A stretch of 64,000 nt of DNA from Oribacterium sp. oral taxon 102 (GTDB lineage Bacteria > Bacillota > Clostridia > Lachnospirales > Lachnospiraceae). Positions 17,218 to 26,292 of this stretch are shown one piece after another. The DNA is taken from positions 634,501 to 698,500 of the forward strand of contig NZ_JABXYT010000001.1 of NCBI RefSeq assembly GCF_013394775.1, in the 5' to 3' direction. Both the position numbers and the translations under genes were made by a program. The notes beneath the pieces were generated by a model. It was not told where the DNA came from. It did no database searches and saw only the letters and a list, made by a program, of their open reading frames with translations. Within the stretch, counting starts at the first letter, position 1. Every line of letters starts with the position of its first letter.

Positions 17218-18837
17218 ATGAGAAGGTACAGTATTTTATTTATTGATGATGAGGAATTGATGCGGGAAAGTTTTCAGAAACTGGTTGACTGGAACGCTCA
17301 TCGGTTTGATGTGACAGGAATCTTTAAAAATGGAGAGAACGCTTGGGAATATTTAGAGAATCATACGGCAGATATTATTATTACGGATATCAATATGCCA
17401 TCTATGGATGGAATCAGTCTTTTGGAACATATCCGGGAACGCAGTTTAAAAAGCAGAGTACTGTTTTTGACGGGATACGAATACTTTGAGTATGCCCATA
17501 AGGCGGTACAGCTGAAGGCATTTGACTTTTTATTAAAGCCAGTAACACCGGAAATACTCTTGCAAGCAGTACAGAGGGCTGCTCTTGATATTGAAAAGGA
17601 AGAATTATCAGAAGAGGCTGTAGGAAAGAACCAGGAATTCTTACAAGGCCATTTTATCAGTCAGCTTTTGTATGGAAGAATAAAAAAGACTGAGATTCAG
17701 AAAGAAGCAAGGAAGGTTAAAATACCAGTAGATCAGGTCAGCTGGCTGGTAATGCTGGCTGCAGTGGACACGAAAGAGGGAAAGAAGATTCCGGAGGGAG
17801 AAGGCGGCGAGGTGAAGCGTCTGCTCCAAGAGAAAATTTTAGAGAAAAAGCAGAAAATGGAAGAGCTCGTTGGAGCGTCATTTCAGGTTTATTTTGCCAG
17901 GACAGTCAGCATTCATCTGCAGATGGTATTGACCTCTGGGAGAAAAGGGCTGTTTACACTGGAATTTATTCATGGTTTTACAGATTCTTTGGTGGCTTTG
18001 GAAAAAGAATTGCCAGAATATCGGGTGACATTTGCTGTCGGAAGAAGCAAATGTTCCATTGAGGAACTTCCGGAGTCTTTTGAACGAGTGCGTCATGTGG
18101 CAGATAACCGGCACATTTTAAAGGGAAATGACTGGAAAGTTGTACATACCTCTGACTATCTTTGGGATAAAAAAGAAGAACTTCAGGTAGTACTGCCTAC
18201 GGACACGCTGTTGCATCATATTCGCCTGGGAATGATTGATGAGGTAGAACAGGATATTCGTGGAATCTATGAACCGTTCCGGAATAAAGAATATATTTCT
18301 CTGGAATCGGCGAAGATGGTGACAACAGAGCTGGCAATTACGGCATTTAAGGGAGAAGTGGCTTTTCAGGATGAGTCAGTCAGTTATTTGTATTATCTAA
18401 ACCATATCCAGCAATTGACAACTTTGGATGAGATGGAAGAAGATATCCTGCAGTTCGCTAAAAATATTACGGAGAAGCGTAAGAAGGGTGGAAACCATAA
18501 GAAGAAAACTGCAGAAGCAGCGCTGGAATATCTGAAACATAATTATATGAAGGTGGAGCTGAATTTAAATGAAGTAGCGGATTGCTTAAATATCAGCGTC
18601 CCGTATCTGGCAGTTTTATTCAAACAGGAGACAAAGCAGAATTTTGGTGCTCACCTGTTGGGAATACGTATGGAAAAAGCTAAAGAGTTACTTCGTACCA
18701 CAAGTGATACCATTGGTGAGATTGCAGAAAAAACGGGATATAGTGGAGCTAATTATTTCACTGTGTGCTTTAAAAAATATATGGGAATATCACCAGGAGC
18801 TTATAGGGATCAAGCAAAAGACATTTGGAATCATTAA
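17218..18837 (+). CDS. YesN-like AraC-type response regulator
   Basis: Two-component regulator of 539 residues. The N-terminal receiver domain has acidic Asp10/Asp11, phosphoacceptor Asp57 (DIIITDINMPSMDG) and the conserved Lys in FDFLLKPVTP. A central domain of unknown fold is followed by a C-terminal AraC double helix-turn-helix (about 440-535: LNLNEVADCLNISVPYLAVLFKQE, then TIGEIAEKTGYSGANYFTVCFKKYMGISPGAYR). Paired with the preceding kinase, it probably activates the transporter operon at 19008 onward, as YesM/YesN-type pairs do for rhamnogalacturonan genes in Bacillus. Confidence 0.9.
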   Translation: MRRYSILFIDDEELMRESFQKLVDWNAHRFDVTGIFKNGENAWEYLENHTADIIITDINMPSMDGISLLEHIRERSLKSRVLFLTGYEYFEYAHKAVQLKAFDFLLKPVTPEILLQAVQRAALDIEKEELSEEAVGKNQEFLQGHFISQLLYGRIKKTEIQKEARKVKIPVDQVSWLVMLAAVDTKEGKKIPEGEGGEVKRLLQEKILEKKQKMEELVGASFQVYFARTVSIHLQMVLTSGRKGLFTLEFIHGFTDSLVALEKELPEYRVTFAVGRSKCSIEELPESFERVRHVADNRHILKGNDWKVVHTSDYLWDKKEELQVVLPTDTLLHHIRLGMIDEVEQDIRGIYEPFRNKEYISLESAKMVTTELAITAFKGEVAFQDESVSYLYYLNHIQQLTTLDEMEEDILQFAKNITEKRKKGGNHKKKTAEAALEYLKHNYMKVELNLNEVADCLNISVPYLAVLFKQETKQNFGAHLLGIRMEKAKELLRTTSDTIGEIAEKTGYSGANYFTVCFKKYMGISPGAYRDQAKDIWNH

Positions 18838-18882
18838 ACTTTTGGGATCATCAAATTTCATGAGGGGGGTGACCTTGTTGAA

Positions 18883-18909
18883 GGGCAGACTTGATGGTCT
18901 GCCTTTTTT
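18883..18909 (+). terminator. Rho-independent terminator after the kinase/regulator pair
   Basis: GGCAGAC (18884-18890), loop TTGATG, GTCTGCC (18897-18903), then TTTTTTGG. This separates the two-component genes from the transporter operon. Confidence 0.85.
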
Positions 18910-19007
18910 GGCGCCTTTTATATAAAAATTTGAACATTTAGTATAAAAAATTGGCTATAAAAGTGAAGGCGGATTCCATATAATTTTATCGGAAGGGAGG
19001 AACAGAG

Positions 19008-19886
19008 ATGAGAAAGAAAGAAATGATGCCATATTTATTCTTGGCACCGGCTGCATTTTTTATTTTGGCATTTTTAGCTTATCCTTTGCTGACAGTGTTT
19101 TATTACAGCCTTCAAAGCTATGATGTAACCAAAATTGCAAACCAGGGTTTTGTAGGGCTTGAAAATTTCAAAAAACTATTTGCAGACAAAATTTTTTACC
19201 GTTCATTAGGCGTATCGGTGAAATGGGTTTTGACAGAGGTGGTTTCACAGCTTGTGATAGGTATGATCCTGGCACTACTTTTGGATAGGAAATTTAAGGG
19301 GAGAGGAATTTATCGCTGCATCGTATTCTTCCCTTGGGCAGTATCTGGGGTACTGACTTCCATGCTTTGGTCTTTGATCTACAATGAAAATATTGGTCTT
19401 TTAAATTCTATTTGTAAAGATCTTGGGCTGATTACCAAGAATGCAGCATGGCTTGGCAATATGAAGACGGTATTTAAATCTACAGCTGTTGCAGAATTAT
19501 GGAGAGGTATTCCATTCTTCGCCATCACCATCTTAGCTGCATTACAGAATATTCCGAGTGATCTGCATGAAGCGTGTGTTATGGACGGAGCAAATACCAT
19601 GCAGGAAATATTCCTGATCAAACTTCCGATTTTGAAAGATACCATTATCCTGACTACTTTATTAAGGGCAGTTTGGGAGTTCAATAACGTAGATTTGATC
19701 TTTACCTTGACAGGCGGTGGCCCATCTTATCGGACAACAACATTGACTATGTATATGACCAATACTTCGGTAAAGAACGGAAATTATGGATATGGTTCTA
19801 CATTGGCAGTCATCGCATTCTTCATTTTACTGATATTTGCCGGAATTTATCTGAAGGCTTCTGGCTATGGAAAGGAAGATGAATAG
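19008..19886 (+). CDS. Sugar ABC transporter permease (MalF/UgpA/LplB type)
   Basis: Six-helix membrane permease of 292 residues beginning MRKKEMMPYLFLAPAAFFILAFLAYPLLTVFYYSLQSYD, the standard opening of this subfamily. The EAA loop is EACVMDGANTMQEIFLIKLPILKDT and the C-terminal region has TGGGPSYRTTTLTMYMT. GGAAGGGAGG just before the ATG is a strong ribosome site. It is the first gene of the transporter operon controlled, by inference, by the preceding two-component pair. Confidence 0.9.
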   Translation: MRKKEMMPYLFLAPAAFFILAFLAYPLLTVFYYSLQSYDVTKIANQGFVGLENFKKLFADKIFYRSLGVSVKWVLTEVVSQLVIGMILALLLDRKFKGRGIYRCIVFFPWAVSGVLTSMLWSLIYNENIGLLNSICKDLGLITKNAAWLGNMKTVFKSTAVAELWRGIPFFAITILAALQNIPSDLHEACVMDGANTMQEIFLIKLPILKDTIILTTLLRAVWEFNNVDLIFTLTGGGPSYRTTTLTMYMTNTSVKNGNYGYGSTLAVIAFFILLIFAGIYLKASGYGKEDE

Positions 19887-19887
19887 A

Positions 19888-20730
19888 ATGAAACATAGCA
19901 AAGGGAAAAAAGTGTTTTCTGGCGTTCTGTTTGCGACTGCGCTGTTCGTAATCCTGTTTTTTATTCTTTTTCCAATCTATTGGTGTTTTGCGACATCCTT
20001 TAAGCCTTCGGTGGAAATTACATCAAAAGCTGTAACTTATTGGCCGAAAACCTTTACATTGCAAAACTATGTAGAGGCATGGACAAGAAGTGGTTTCAGT
20101 AGTTATTTCAAGAATAGCTTATTTATTGCCATATTCGGAGTGGTATTTATTGTAATACTTTCTATTCTTACCGGATATGCGCTGGCACGTTTTAAGTTCA
20201 AAGGCAAAAATGCATTCATGCTGATTTTACTTTGTACTCAGTTTATTCCTGGAGCAATGCTGATCACTCCGATCTTTATTATTTTCAAAAATCTGAATAT
20301 GTTAAACAGGCTGTTCGCCCTGGTTTTAGTTAATACTACGTTTCATTTCCCATTTAATTCGATTTTAATGAGGGGATTTATCGGCAGTATTGATTACACT
20401 ATTGAAGAAGCGGCACAGATAGATGGATGCAGCAGATTGGGAGCAATCTGGCATGTATTATTGCCGGTTTTAAAACCTGGTATTGCTACCATCGCGGCAT
20501 ACGGATTTATTTCCTGTTGGAATGAGTTCTTATTCTCGTTCATGTTTATCAGCAAACAGGACAAACTAACACTTCCGGTTGGCTTAAAGAACCTGGTTGG
20601 TGAGTTTAGTATCAATTATGGTCAGTTGGCAGCCGGTGCTATAATTGCAGTTCTGCCGACATTAATCTTGTTCAGTTATGTACAGAAAAACCTGGTTGGC
20701 GGACTTAGTTCTGGAGCAGTAAAGGGATAA
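19888..20730 (+). CDS. Sugar ABC transporter permease (MalG/YesQ type)
   Basis: Partner permease of about 280 residues. The first helix is FSGVLFATALFVILFFILFPIYW, then the periplasmic segment WPKTFTLQNYVEAWTRSGF and EAA loop EEAAQIDGCSRLGAIWHVLLPVLKPG, ending GGLSSGAVKG. ATGs occur at 19867, 19879 and 19888. I take 19888, one base after the upstream stop, because the AAGGAAG at about 19870 suits it. The choice changes the protein by only seven residues. Confidence 0.88.
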   Translation: MKHSKGKKVFSGVLFATALFVILFFILFPIYWCFATSFKPSVEITSKAVTYWPKTFTLQNYVEAWTRSGFSSYFKNSLFIAIFGVVFIVILSILTGYALARFKFKGKNAFMLILLCTQFIPGAMLITPIFIIFKNLNMLNRLFALVLVNTTFHFPFNSILMRGFIGSIDYTIEEAAQIDGCSRLGAIWHVLLPVLKPGIATIAAYGFISCWNEFLFSFMFISKQDKLTLPVGLKNLVGEFSINYGQLAAGAIIAVLPTLILFSYVQKNLVGGLSSGAVKG

Positions 20731-20760
20731 TCCCTTAAAGGTATAAAAAGGAGAAGAATC

Positions 20761-22122
20761 ATGAAAAAAATGAAAAAAGTATTGGCATGTGCAGTAGCAG
20801 CAGCAATGACAGCTTCGTTGGCAGCCTGCGGTGGGTCCGGAGACAGTGCAGGGGGAACGGCTGCGGCATCAACAGAGGCAGTGAAAGCCAATACAACAGA
20901 GGCAGCTGGAGATAAAGTAACTGTTACCTTTTGGGATGAGAATGCCGGTGATGAAAGAACTCAGTATTACATGGATATTATTGAGAATTTCGAAAAAGAA
21001 AACCCGGATATTCACATTGAGTATTTAGGGCTTTCTTCCGGGGATGCGCTTTCTAAATATCAGACTGCAATCGCTGCAGGAGAGACACCGGATGTTGGTG
21101 GTTTAAATAATGGTTGGGCAGCAACAGTAATTGGTCAGAATCATTGTGTGGCACTGGATGATATGCTTGCTGCATGGGATGGTTCCAAAGATATGGAAGA
21201 TGGCTATATGCAGATATGCCGTACACAAAATAAAGATGGAAAAATTTATATGATGCCAACTTCTGCCAACTTTATTACATTGTGGACAAATGATGAAATG
21301 TTTGAAAAGGCTGGTTTAGAAGCACCAAAAACCTGGGATGAATTTTTTGAAGATGCCAAATTATTAACAGATAAAGATAATGGGCAGTATGGTTATACAA
21401 TTCGTGGCGGTTCTGCATCTCCGGCAATTTTAATTGATTTTATCTATTCCTATTTAGGAACCGATGAAGTATTTGATAAAGATGGTAAGACTACCCTTAA
21501 CTGTGATGAGGCGGTCGAGTTCCTTGAAAAATACCTTGGTCTATATGGCGAGTACACTCCAGAGAGTGATATTACCGCAGGTTACAAAGAGATTTCCGCA
21601 AACTTTGATTCTGGTGTATCAGCAATGCTTACTCATAACCTCGGATCTTACGGTAGCCATGTGACTGCATTTGGTGGAACAACAGGATTTACGGCAAATC
21701 CACTTCCAACAGCAACAAATGGAAAATATATAAACTATGGCGGAGCGATAACTGGCTTAGCTATGTTTGATACCTGTAAGAATCAGGAAGCTGCATGGAA
21801 ATGGATCACCTATATGTGTGGTCAGGACGCAAACAGCTACTGGAACAAATCCATCGGTCAGCTTCCAACCAACACCGCATGCTATAATGATGACTGGATG
21901 AAGGATATGCAGCCTATACAGTGTGCAATCAAAACAACCAGCCAGGACAATTGCTTGACCTACACTTCCCCGGCATATCTTCCTGAGTGGGGCAGCATCA
22001 ATTCTACTTATATTGAGCCGGGTATCCAGTCTGTTATGTCTGGTGATATGACAGCAAAAGAATTGCTTGATATGTGGGCTGAATATCTGAATGCGGCATA
22101 TGCGAACTATATGGCAAATTAA
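20761..22122 (+). CDS. Sugar ABC transporter binding lipoprotein
   Basis: Family 1 solute-binding protein, 453 residues, with signal peptide MKKMKKVLACAVAAAMTASL and lipobox LAAC (lipidated Cys23). An Ala/Thr/Glu-rich tether is followed by KVTVTFWDENAGDERTQYYMDIIENFEKENPDIHIEY, the usual start of the binding domain. It comes after rather than before its permeases. The neighbouring pectin-related genes suggest oligogalacturonides or rhamnogalacturonan fragments as the ligand, which is inference. Confidence 0.9.
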   Translation: MKKMKKVLACAVAAAMTASLAACGGSGDSAGGTAAASTEAVKANTTEAAGDKVTVTFWDENAGDERTQYYMDIIENFEKENPDIHIEYLGLSSGDALSKYQTAIAAGETPDVGGLNNGWAATVIGQNHCVALDDMLAAWDGSKDMEDGYMQICRTQNKDGKIYMMPTSANFITLWTNDEMFEKAGLEAPKTWDEFFEDAKLLTDKDNGQYGYTIRGGSASPAILIDFIYSYLGTDEVFDKDGKTTLNCDEAVEFLEKYLGLYGEYTPESDITAGYKEISANFDSGVSAMLTHNLGSYGSHVTAFGGTTGFTANPLPTATNGKYINYGGAITGLAMFDTCKNQEAAWKWITYMCGQDANSYWNKSIGQLPTNTACYNDDWMKDMQPIQCAIKTTSQDNCLTYTSPAYLPEWGSINSTYIEPGIQSVMSGDMTAKELLDMWAEYLNAAYANYMAN

Positions 22123-22165
22123 AACAGAATAGGTGCCAGACATAGCAATTAAAAATAAATGAAGA

Positions 22166-22206
22166 AAGGCAGGGGCACACCAATATAACATGTGCTTCTG
22201 TCTTTT
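22166..22206 (+). terminator. Imperfect terminator after the binding protein
   Basis: AAGGCAGGGGCACA pairs imperfectly with TGTGCTTCTGTCTT, then TTTTATAG. The bulged stem and short T-run suggest partial termination, so the binding protein would be made in excess over downstream genes. Confidence 0.6.
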
Positions 22207-22208
22207 AT

Positions 22209-22631
22209 AGTTCCGGCATAATCTGTCCTTTAGCTGTGACATGCAGTGGATTTTATGATGTGTTCAGGGATACACATTGGATGAGTCATTTTTAGTTTTC
22301 TCCGGATGATTTAGAAATTGCAATGTTCTGCCATGAAGGTCCATGGAATTATACTCAGCAGAGGATCTGGGTGATTAGTATGAAGACTGGAGATTTCTGA
22401 CCATGTTTCCGACAAAGCGAAGATGATTGTGTTGGGCATGAGTTCTGATCCCAGAAAGGAGATATTATTTTTGATAACCGTTGAGTTGGTCATGATGGAA
22501 CGATTTCCAATTCCAAAGGGCAGGTATATGCTTCCCGGAATGTCAGCACAGAAACACCATACTTTGGGTTTGCCCATGAAGACGGAACCGTATACCGGAA
22601 GAGATTTGAAGTTTATAAGATAGGAGTGTAA
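22209..22631 (+). pseudogene. Oligogalacturonate lyase-like (PL22-type) pseudogene
   Basis: A single reading frame, uninterrupted by frameshifts, carries recognisable oligogalacturonate-lyase segments: FSPDDLEIAMFCHEGPWNYTQQRIW, then SEDDCVGHEF and VGHDGTISNSKGQVYASRN. It has four in-frame stops: TAG at 22293, TGA at 22398, 22446 and 22482. From family context these replace Gln (CAG), Arg (CGA), Trp (TGG) and Arg (CGA), each a single transition. The original stop is TAA 22629-22631, five bases before the next gene. About two thirds of the normal protein (N-terminus) is missing. The live enzyme would have cleaved unsaturated galacturonate disaccharides in the cytoplasm. Confidence 0.65.
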
Positions 22632-22635
22632 ACAA

Positions 22636-24084
22636 ATGAAAATCAGCACACCGGAAAAACAGGGAATTCCAAGCAAAGCATTAGAGCAGTTTGTTGATAA
22701 ATTAAAAGAGCAGAAGATACCGGTGCACAGTATTTTGGTTGCCAGACATGGATATATGGTGCTGGAAGCTTATTACCAGCCGTATGGTAAAAATAAATTG
22801 CATCGGATGTTTTCGGAAACTAAGAGCTATGTGTCTCTTGGTATAGGACTTTTAGTTTCTGATGGTTTGATTCATTTAGATGATAAAATATGTCAGTATT
22901 TTCCAGAGTATCTTCCGGGGACAGTACATCCGTGGCTGGAGGAGATGACGATCAAAGATATGCTACAGATGGAAACCTGTCACAATATGACTACTTATAG
23001 GAAGACCAGCACCACAGAAAACTGGGTCGGAAGCTTTTTTCAGACGTTACCGACGCATCGTCCGGGACAGATATTTATGTATGACACTTCTGCATCTCAT
23101 ACTTTATGTGCGTTGGTTGAGAAGCTGACGGGACAGAAATTGTTGGATTTCTTAAAGGATCGAGCGCTTCGGCAGATTGGCTTTTCGGAAGAAAGCTATA
23201 TTATGGAAGATCCATTTGGGGTTTCCATGGGAGGCAGCGGTTTAATGGCAAAACCAACTGATATGTTAAAAGTGGGTTTGATGCTGCTAAACGGTGGAAA
23301 GCATCCTGATGATTATGGAAAAGAGAATGGCAGACAAATTTATCCGAAAGAATACTTGGATCAGGCACTTAGATTTCAGACACCGACGGCTATGGGTTCT
23401 TTACGAGACTGGGGTTATGGATTCCAATTCTGGAAAATGCCAAGAGATAGTTTTGCCATGATTGGCATGGGAAGCCAGGATACCATGTGCTTCCCGGAGC
23501 AGGATATGGTGATCTCCCTGACTGCGGATACTCAAGGTATTCCCAATGGAAGTGATATGATTCTGAATCTGATTCAGACAGAAATCTTTGAGCAACTATC
23601 CGATCAGCCGCTTCGGGAGTTAGAAGAAACAGACCAAAAGGTATGGAAAGATAAGATTGAGAATCTGGCACTTTCTGCTCTTGAAGACTGGGGTGGAGAA
23701 AATGTAGCCGAGATGATAAATGGAAAAGATTACAAATTTTATGTAAATAAAGAAAGCTTCTATCGGATGCGTTTATGCATTGGAACGAATCAGACCGGCG
23801 TTCTGGAATATGAAAATGAGCGCGGAACCCACCAAATTCTATTTGGCATGGGAAATAATCTGGTTGGAATGTTCCCAGAGTATCACCAGCTATGCGCTTC
23901 ATCTGGCGCTTGGTGCAGCAGAGATACATTCTACGTATACTGCCAGCTGATTGATGAATCTGTGGCTTCGGTCCATTTTAAGCTTGTATTTACGGAAGAC
24001 GGAACCATGACGGTTCTTATGCGTAAGACAGAAGAAACAAGGTTCGACGAGTTTCAGGGCGTTTATACAGCAGTATGGTGTTGA
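22636..24084 (+). CDS. Beta-lactamase-fold serine hydrolase
   Basis: Class C beta-lactamase/family VIII esterase-type protein of 482 residues with no signal peptide, so cytoplasmic. The S-x-x-K catalytic pair is Ser60-Lys63 (FSETKSYVSLGIG). The second motif, normally Y-x-N, reads Y149-D-T. The order SVLVARHGY...YQPYG...FSETKSY is typical. The C-terminal 150 residues form an extra domain after the hydrolase fold. Placed in a pectin-fragment locus, it may be an esterase removing acetyl or other esters from imported oligosaccharides rather than a drug-resistance enzyme. That role is inference. GGAG at 22623 serves as the ribosome site. Confidence 0.75.
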   Translation: MKISTPEKQGIPSKALEQFVDKLKEQKIPVHSILVARHGYMVLEAYYQPYGKNKLHRMFSETKSYVSLGIGLLVSDGLIHLDDKICQYFPEYLPGTVHPWLEEMTIKDMLQMETCHNMTTYRKTSTTENWVGSFFQTLPTHRPGQIFMYDTSASHTLCALVEKLTGQKLLDFLKDRALRQIGFSEESYIMEDPFGVSMGGSGLMAKPTDMLKVGLMLLNGGKHPDDYGKENGRQIYPKEYLDQALRFQTPTAMGSLRDWGYGFQFWKMPRDSFAMIGMGSQDTMCFPEQDMVISLTADTQGIPNGSDMILNLIQTEIFEQLSDQPLRELEETDQKVWKDKIENLALSALEDWGGENVAEMINGKDYKFYVNKESFYRMRLCIGTNQTGVLEYENERGTHQILFGMGNNLVGMFPEYHQLCASSGAWCSRDTFYVYCQLIDESVASVHFKLVFTEDGTMTVLMRKTEETRFDEFQGVYTAVWC

Positions 24085-24222
24085 AAAACGATTCCATGAG
24101 ATCATGGAATATAAAAATAGGAATATTAAGCAACTGACAGATGGAGAGTGCGCCTATTTGCCGGGAAAGGGTGAAAAAAGACATAAATACATGACAGGGA
24201 GAATATACAAGGAGAATATACA

Positions 24223-26292
24223 ATGAAAAATGTAGTATTGAGCAACGAAGATTTTAAGGATTTTCCCATTGGGGAGTTCCCTTATGACAAAGATCACACA
24301 GCCATGGGAGAATACCAATATGTGGTAGAGGGTGGCTATCATGGCAACTGGGTAGATATGGTCTGTAATTATACCTACAACGGAACCGGTCCGACCTGGC
24401 TGATTACAGAGCGAGACGGAAGACATTTTATGGAGTCTATGCGAATCGAGAAAAATCGGCCTCATCGGATGTTTCCGACACTGGAAACCGGAAAACACCA
24501 GTGGAAGAATTATGAGGTATCAGTTTCTCTCAGACGACTCTCTCAAAAGGGTATGGCAGGGCTGGTGTTCAGTATGAATCACAGTATTGATACTCTGGTA
24601 TTTTACCTTGAGGGCAAAGATAAAGCAGCAGTGGCTTACCGCCATAAGGAAGAACTTCAGGTCTTGAAAGATGTTTCTTTTCCACATAATTGTGACCGGG
24701 AATATCGTTTGAAAGTGGATTGTGATGGTCGTACTGCTAAGATTTATGTAGATAACCGGGAATTGTTTCGTGTAGAGGATGATTTGGTAGCAAGAGGTGG
24801 AAAGGTTGGTATTACGGCAGATTGCCCATCCAGATTTGCTGATTTTAAGGCATGTGTATCTGAGAAAACGAAACATGAAATTGAAGCGGCAGAACTTGCA
24901 GTGAAAGAATCAGAAAATGAGGAAATGAAGAAACATCCAAAGATGAAACTTTGGAAAAAAATTGACCTGAAAAATTTCGGCACCAGTCGTCAGATCCGGT
25001 TCGGCCATCTGACCGGAACGGATGAGTGGCATGTGGTTCTGGCACAGATGCAGAAGAGAGTCAGCCGCGACGCTTATGGATTTATCAGCTGTATGACTGC
25101 TATTGACTTAGATGGCAACGTATTGTGGCAGTTGGGAGAGCCTTCGGATAAGGCAGAAGAACTGGGTAAAGTATCTGCGGATATGGCATTCCAGGTTTAT
25201 GATATCGATGGAGATGGAAAAGACGAAGTCATCGTGGGATGGGATTTCGAGATTCGAATTCTGGATGGTGAGACAGGAACCATCAGGAAATCTGCTAAAA
25301 CGCCATTTTCCGATGAGGAAGACTCGGATTTGATAGGCGTACCTTATCAGATATACGCTTTTGAGCGGATTAACCCGGATGGCATTCGTATTTGCAACTT
25401 CCGCGGTAAAGAGAAGCCGGCGGATATTTTGATCAAAGATCGTTACTGCCGGATTTATGCTTTAGACGAAGATCTGAACGTCATGTGGAAATTTAAGAGC
25501 TCGACCAACACTGGTCACTGCCCGCTTCCGATCGATATTGATGGAGACGGAAAGGACGAGCTGTTGGTAGGTTATAAACTGTTAGACAGTGATGGACAAC
25601 TGCTGTGGAGTTATCCGATTTTCGAGGACCACACAGATGAGATCGTGGCAGGAAAATGGATGCCGGGCGAGGATGAAGGCCATTTTGCCTGCGTTTCCGG
25701 TACAGAGGGCTTCTTTATCGGGGATTTCTATGGAAATATCGTGGCAAGAGATAGGATCGGGCATGCGCAACGTGTGTCCATTGCCAACTATTGTCAAGAG
25801 CTGGAGGGAAGAGAAATCGTGGTTACCAACTTCTGGGGTCATCAGGGTGTTATCTTCCTTTATGACTGTTACGGCAATCAAATCTGGGAGATGGAAAATG
25901 AGATGAATGGCAACATTCTGGCTCCTGTAAACTGGGATGGTGATGGTACTGAGTTGATCTTGACGAATGCGGAGGCACAAAAGGGTGGTTTGATAAATGG
26001 CAAAGGTGTTCGTGCGGTGGAATTCCCGGATGATGGACATCCGGTTCTGTGCTGCGAGTCACTGGATTTGACCGGAGATGAGAGAGATGAGCTGGTAGTA
26101 TGGGATTATCATTCCATGTACATTTATACTCAGAACGATTGTCCGAAGACCCAGACTTACCATCCTGTACAATTCCCAATCTACAACGCTTCCAACTATC
26201 GTGGTGAGTATTCTTATCCGGATGCTTCTTACCTGGATTTTCATGCAGATAAGGAAAAGATGAAAGGGAGAAATGAAACATTTCCTGATTAA
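24223..26292 (+). CDS. Beta-propeller protein, rhamnogalacturonan-lyase-like, with lectin-type N-terminus
   Basis: 689 residues, no signal peptide. Residues about 30-215 look like a jelly-roll (laminin-G/DUF1080-like) module: HQWKNYEVSVSLRRLSQKGMAGLVFS, then REYRLKVDCDGRTAKIYVDNREL. Residues about 250-660 are a propeller with calcium-binding D-x-D-G-D-G-x-D-E repeats (DIDGDGKDEVIVGW, DIDGDGKDELLVGY, NWDGDGTELILTN, DLTGDERDELVVWD), the arrangement seen in family 11 rhamnogalacturonan lyases such as YesW/YesX. I cannot assign the catalytic residues, so it could be a non-catalytic or differently acting relative. Context (two-component pair, importer, PL22 stump) supports a role in pectin fragment breakdown. 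Confidence 0.6.
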   Translation: MKNVVLSNEDFKDFPIGEFPYDKDHTAMGEYQYVVEGGYHGNWVDMVCNYTYNGTGPTWLITERDGRHFMESMRIEKNRPHRMFPTLETGKHQWKNYEVSVSLRRLSQKGMAGLVFSMNHSIDTLVFYLEGKDKAAVAYRHKEELQVLKDVSFPHNCDREYRLKVDCDGRTAKIYVDNRELFRVEDDLVARGGKVGITADCPSRFADFKACVSEKTKHEIEAAELAVKESENEEMKKHPKMKLWKKIDLKNFGTSRQIRFGHLTGTDEWHVVLAQMQKRVSRDAYGFISCMTAIDLDGNVLWQLGEPSDKAEELGKVSADMAFQVYDIDGDGKDEVIVGWDFEIRILDGETGTIRKSAKTPFSDEEDSDLIGVPYQIYAFERINPDGIRICNFRGKEKPADILIKDRYCRIYALDEDLNVMWKFKSSTNTGHCPLPIDIDGDGKDELLVGYKLLDSDGQLLWSYPIFEDHTDEIVAGKWMPGEDEGHFACVSGTEGFFIGDFYGNIVARDRIGHAQRVSIANYCQELEGREIVVTNFWGHQGVIFLYDCYGNQIWEMENEMNGNILAPVNWDGDGTELILTNAEAQKGGLINGKGVRAVEFPDDGHPVLCCESLDLTGDERDELVVWDYHSMYIYTQNDCPKTQTYHPVQFPIYNASNYRGEYSYPDASYLDFHADKEKMKGRNETFPD

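Noticed and set aside
22293..22484. TGA recoding (selenocysteine or tryptophan) in the oligogalacturonate-lyase-like frame
   Set aside because: The same frame uses TGG for Trp, one stop is TAG, the N-terminus is missing, and there is no SECIS-like requirement for Arg positions. A pseudogene is simpler.
22636..24084. Antibiotic-resistance beta-lactamase
   Set aside because: No signal peptide, a divergent second motif and a sugar-catabolic context point to an esterase-type relative.
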